NCBI GenBank assembly: GCA_933207985.1
Contig: OW240913.1
Span: forward strand, 97,561,265-97,625,264
Direction: 5' to 3'
Length of the DNA stretch: 64,000 nt
Source of the DNA: Pelobates cultripes
Taxonomy: Eukaryota; Chordata; Amphibia; Anura; Pelobatidae
Both the position numbers and the translations under genes were made by a program. Position 1 is the stretch's first letter; each line of letters starts with the position of its first letter. The notes beneath the pieces are model-generated. The model did no database searches. It was given only the letters and a program-made list of their open reading frames with translations, and was not told the DNA's origin. Shown in pieces: positions 61,034-64,000 of the stretch.

Positions 61034-62109
61034 GTAATTAAGGGAGATATAAAGTAGCTGGAAACAAATGCAATACAGTGGGCTAAAAACAGGATGGCAG
61101 GTGTAATATATCTTAGTAAAAAATATTTTTTAAAGAGATGGATTGGTGAAAGGGGCTATATTATGTGGGTAGGACTACACAAGCTTTAAATGTATGCATA
61201 AAATAACATGTAAGGAATACTCAATAGAAACATGTATTTATTTATTTAATTACTGGCATTTACAAATTGCCAACAAATTGCGCAGTGCTGTACAAATGGG
61301 GAAAATCTTGTGCTGAAACAAAGAGTCTGAAGTTTTTGCTTGTGAGACTGGGCTCGTGAATCAAGGACTAAGAAACAGGAATGGAGATAAAACTCAGCTA
61401 TATGAAGATATTGCCAGCCAGGAGGGGCAAAGGATGAAGAGGGAAGCTAGGTAGTGCAAGCATGTGTTGTATACAAGTGAAACGATTACCAACCAAATTC
61501 TATAACCCCAAATATTAGAACATTCACTGAAAATAACAATATCAAAAAAATGTACAGACCATTGCGGTGGTAAACAATAGGTATAAATGGTAAAATGTTT
61601 TTGTACTGAAAACCTGATTCAGAATTGAATACTACAAAACAAAAGGTATAGATATAGACATAGTATCACACCTACCTCCAGTAGTTATTCTTAACTGGTG
61701 ATTCTGGTCTGTGAGTGTTTAGATAGCTTCCCCAGGAAATCTCCCAGGACTCTCCTTTAAATGTATGAACAACCTATCTTGTGGGGATACGGGTAGAAAT
61801 AAAAACATAAATAAATAATAGTATAGTATAATACTGTTTAAACAATATGACTTTGCATAATATTGCACTAATACGAAGTATAGGTATATCAGCATGTTAC
61901 AGGTGCCTTCTGCGATGATCTGGTTGGCTAAAATACACTGCCCATATTGATCACTCTTACCAGTGATGCATGATGTCTCCTGCAGGTATATGGCAAAAAT
62001 ATAGGCTTATTAAAATATAAAAATTTTTGCAAAATGTCTGACTTGCTTTCCCCTGTGTGGGTTTCCTCGTGAATCATAATCAAGATGACATAAAAAAAAT
62101 CACCATATT
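61034..62109. other. No gene recognised
   Basis: AT-rich sequence. The piece at 61240-61305 (ATTGCGCAGTGCTGTACA) resembles, in reverse, GTACAGCGCTACGGAATTTG at 14400-14420, so it is a shared dispersed repeat. Confidence 0.5.
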
Positions 62110-62390
62110 TTCACTAGAGATGTCGCGAACCGTCCGCGAACTTCTTGCGAACGGTTTGCCACAAGCTGTTCGCGGCGAACTCCGGTCAGCTGACACGTCC
62201 CGGCCAATCTCCAGCAGACCCTCCCTCCCAGATCTTCCTACTTCCTGGACAGCATCCATATTCTCACTAGAGATGTCGTGAACCATATTCTGTCCAGGAT
62301 GCTGTCCAGGAAGTAGGAGGGTCTGGGAGGGAGGGTCTGCTGGAGATTGGCCGGGACGTGTCAGCTGACCGGAGTTGGGGCTGCTCTCAC
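62110..62390. mobile_element. Rearranged GTTCGC hAT copies forming an inverted repeat
   Basis: TCACTAGAGATGTCGCGAAC (62111) recurs as TCACTAGAGATGTCGTGAAC (62264). Between and after them, 62179-62257 is inverted at 62297-62375 (GGTCAGCTGACACGTCCCGG with its reverse). Each half resembles the left part of 59169-61025. Confidence 0.7.
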
Positions 62391-62484
62391 GATTTTCAGA
62401 TAATACTCAGTATTTATTGAATTTCCAGGGTTATTAGCCAATGAAACTAAGGAAATTATACAATTTCACTGTGTTAAACAACAT

Positions 62485-62878
62485 AATATTACCAAAAAAC
62501 AATGAGCCATTATACAAAACCCGGCAAAAGATCCATCCATCATTATACGACCGACTGACAAAGGTGGAGGTATCGTCGTAATGAATTATGCAGATTATTC
62601 TAACAAATTAAAATGACAACTCCAAGACACAGACACAGACACATATGTACCAATGACCAAGGATCCAATGATCAATATACAATGGAAAACTGAAAGCTCA
62701 CTTAATATGGGCCTAATGGCGGGACACATAGACCTTCCACTTCATCAATTTCTTTGTAAAACCCCGGTAATATACAGTATACTGAAAATGCATTAAGATC
62801 CTTACCACCCTCCAGGATGGCCATTTGTATCTGCAGTAAAAGTGCTCCTTGAGCCAATTGCACAATGCCTGGATTTGC
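62485..62878 (+). pseudogene. Penelope-like element reverse transcriptase fragment
   Basis: Read from AAT at 62485 on the plus strand, the frame shows DPSIIIRPTDKGGGIVVMN, then QDTDTYVPMTKDP and TPVIYSILKMH, then DPYHPPGWPFVSAVK and LLEPIAQCLD. This follows the N-terminal RT pattern of Penelope-like elements (DKGG; dTYxxLtxDP; PxxYxLPKxHK; PPGRPIVS). Stops interrupt at 62500, 62608 and near the MH codon, and the third part of RT is absent. A T run begins at 62879. The GIY-YIG domain is not seen. It lies about 630 bp from a hammerhead-like motif, which in Penelope elements sits in the terminal repeats. Confidence 0.65.
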
Positions 62879-63144
62879 TTTTTTTTTTTTTAATTCTTTA
62901 TTTTTAATATCAAGACAAAATATACAAAAAGTATATAGTTGTGTAGGCGCTTCCAACCTTAAATGCAAACAATATGAGTGAGTGTGAAAAAAGGTGTAAT
63001 CCATTAACACCCAAAGACAAAGTAGAAAGATAAATAGATAGGTTCACACACACTCAAAAAAAGTATATACAAAATATATACATAAATAGGTATACCACCT
63101 AATGTAGACGTAAATATGTTGGTTACATCTGAAAAACAAATGGA

Positions 63145-64000
63145 ACATACATAGTGCTTTCCATATAAATTAAAATAAACAAATTATAATATATGTGGAT
63201 TGAACTCACAAAGGTGGAGCCTCATAGGCTCTATGCACATCACTCTTGGGTGCCTATTCAGGCTCTCGATAGATTCCTGTTGGAAAAACTCGAGGTCCAC
63301 AGTAGTAGATGTAGATACAAATTTATTGAAATAAAATATTGAAATAAAATATATAAATAACTAGGGACAAGGCAGGTATAATCATGAAATATAATACAGT
63401 ATTGCACCGCAAATATGGCCAAAACTTTAAAGCAGTGGAACACTACAATACATAAACAATAAGAAAATACCGCCAGAAAAAAGTCCCAATAGAGAAGTCC
63501 AGTAAAGTGCAAACGCGTTTCAGCCCCTGATAGGGCCTTCCTCAGTGCTAAGTTCCTGGAAAAAACTTCAGGGCTAAGCCCTGATAGTTCCAGCTGGAAC
63601 TTAGCACTGGCCGGCGTATATCATGCTGAAACGCTTTGACTTTCGGACTTTTTGCCGGGACTTTTGTTGGCGGTATTTTCTTATTGTTTATGTATTGTAG
63701 TGTTCCACTGCTTTAAAGTTTTGGCCATATTTGCGGTGCAATACTGTATTATATTTCATGATTATACCTGCCTTGTCCCTAGTTATTTATATATTTTATT
63801 TCAATATTTTATTTCAATAAATTTGTATCTACATCTACTACTGTGGACCTCGAGTTCTTCCAACAGGAATCTATCGAGAGCCTGAATAGGCACCCAAGAG
63901 TGATGTGCATAGAGCCTATGAGGCTCCACCTTTGTGAGTTCAATCCACATATATTATAATTTGTTTATTTTAATTTATATGGAAAGCACTATGTATGTTC
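63145..64000. repeat. Long inverted repeat reaching the window edge
   Basis: 63145-63490 is nearly the exact reverse complement of 63660-64000 (for example CATAGTGCTTTCCATATAAA with its reverse). Both arms give almost the same 74-residue translation, which is a result of symmetry and not of coding. The centre (63491-63659) holds a hammerhead-like motif and a diverged mirrored copy of part of it. The right arm probably continues beyond the window. Confidence 0.92.
63509..63548 (-). ncRNA. Hammerhead-ribozyme-like motif C
   Basis: On the minus strand stem I 5' is GCA (63546-63548), with core CTGAGGA (63539-63545) and an extra A. Stem II GGCCC/GGGGC has one mismatch, and the extra A could pair with T here. 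GAAA (63518-63521), CGCGTT and stem I 3' TGC (63509-63511) follow. It lies in the centre of the long inverted repeat next to the Penelope-like RT. Confidence 0.5.

Noticed and set aside
63258..63885. Two nearly identical 74-residue frames on opposite strands
   Set aside because: They are produced by the symmetry of the long inverted repeat, not by a duplicated gene.

Overview
The window looks like gene-poor vertebrate nuclear DNA, most probably from a frog or toad. The evidence is the repeat content: CR1/L2-type LINEs, T2/Kolobok-like MITEs, several hAT-like non-autonomous elements, Penelope-like sequence, Ty3/Gypsy LTRs, and long TA microsatellites in an AT-rich background. The species cannot be fixed from sequence alone. 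There is no bacterial-style gene organisation, and no host gene can be called with confidence. One short stretch (7460-7547) has a good acceptor site, an open frame and a good donor site, and is the best candidate host exon.

Layout. 1-690: CR1-like reverse transcriptase (minus). 2771-4406: multi-hairpin TTAA element. 4733-6523: hAT-like element with a G-rich minisatellite split by a solo LTR. 9213-10439 and 11003-11504: further TTAA elements. 11760-12412: LTR-like block. 14304-16940: composite hAT element with a perfect 8-bp target duplication. 18.2-20.6 kb: microsatellites and diverged repeats, including a hammerhead-like motif. 20.7-23.5 kb: a LINE ORF split by a 2.5-kb repeat, followed by a 1.4-kb G-rich minisatellite. 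25472-29187: a decayed Ty3/Gypsy retrotransposon (minus) in the unusual order gag-protease-integrase-RT-RNase H, with a SCAN-like gag. 29.2-32.0 kb: two solo LTRs. 34804-36146: inverted second copy of the first TTAA element. 36793-38642: a Tc1 transposon with an internal tandem duplication. 38675-38896: a near-perfect palindrome around a hammerhead-like core. 39530-40086: Gypsy-type LTR. 42530-45783: a second LINE family interrupted by a foldback insertion. 46977-48115: another foldback element. 53080-54400: second CR1-like copy. 56.5-58.0 kb: nested fragments of Tc1, hAT, T2 and a Gypsy integrase. 59169-61025: hAT element with an assembly gap inside a tandem array. 62485-62878: Penelope-like RT remnant, next to a long palindrome at 63145-64000 that also carries a hammerhead-like core.

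The coding sequences recognised are retroelement or transposon genes, all broken by stops, frameshifts or deletions. The two most informative signals are (i) the integrase-before-RT, SCAN-gag Gypsy element, which matches the known Gmr1-like group, and (ii) four hammerhead-ribozyme-like motifs. Their stem I sequences differ from copy to copy yet stay complementary, and all four share one extra A next to stem II.
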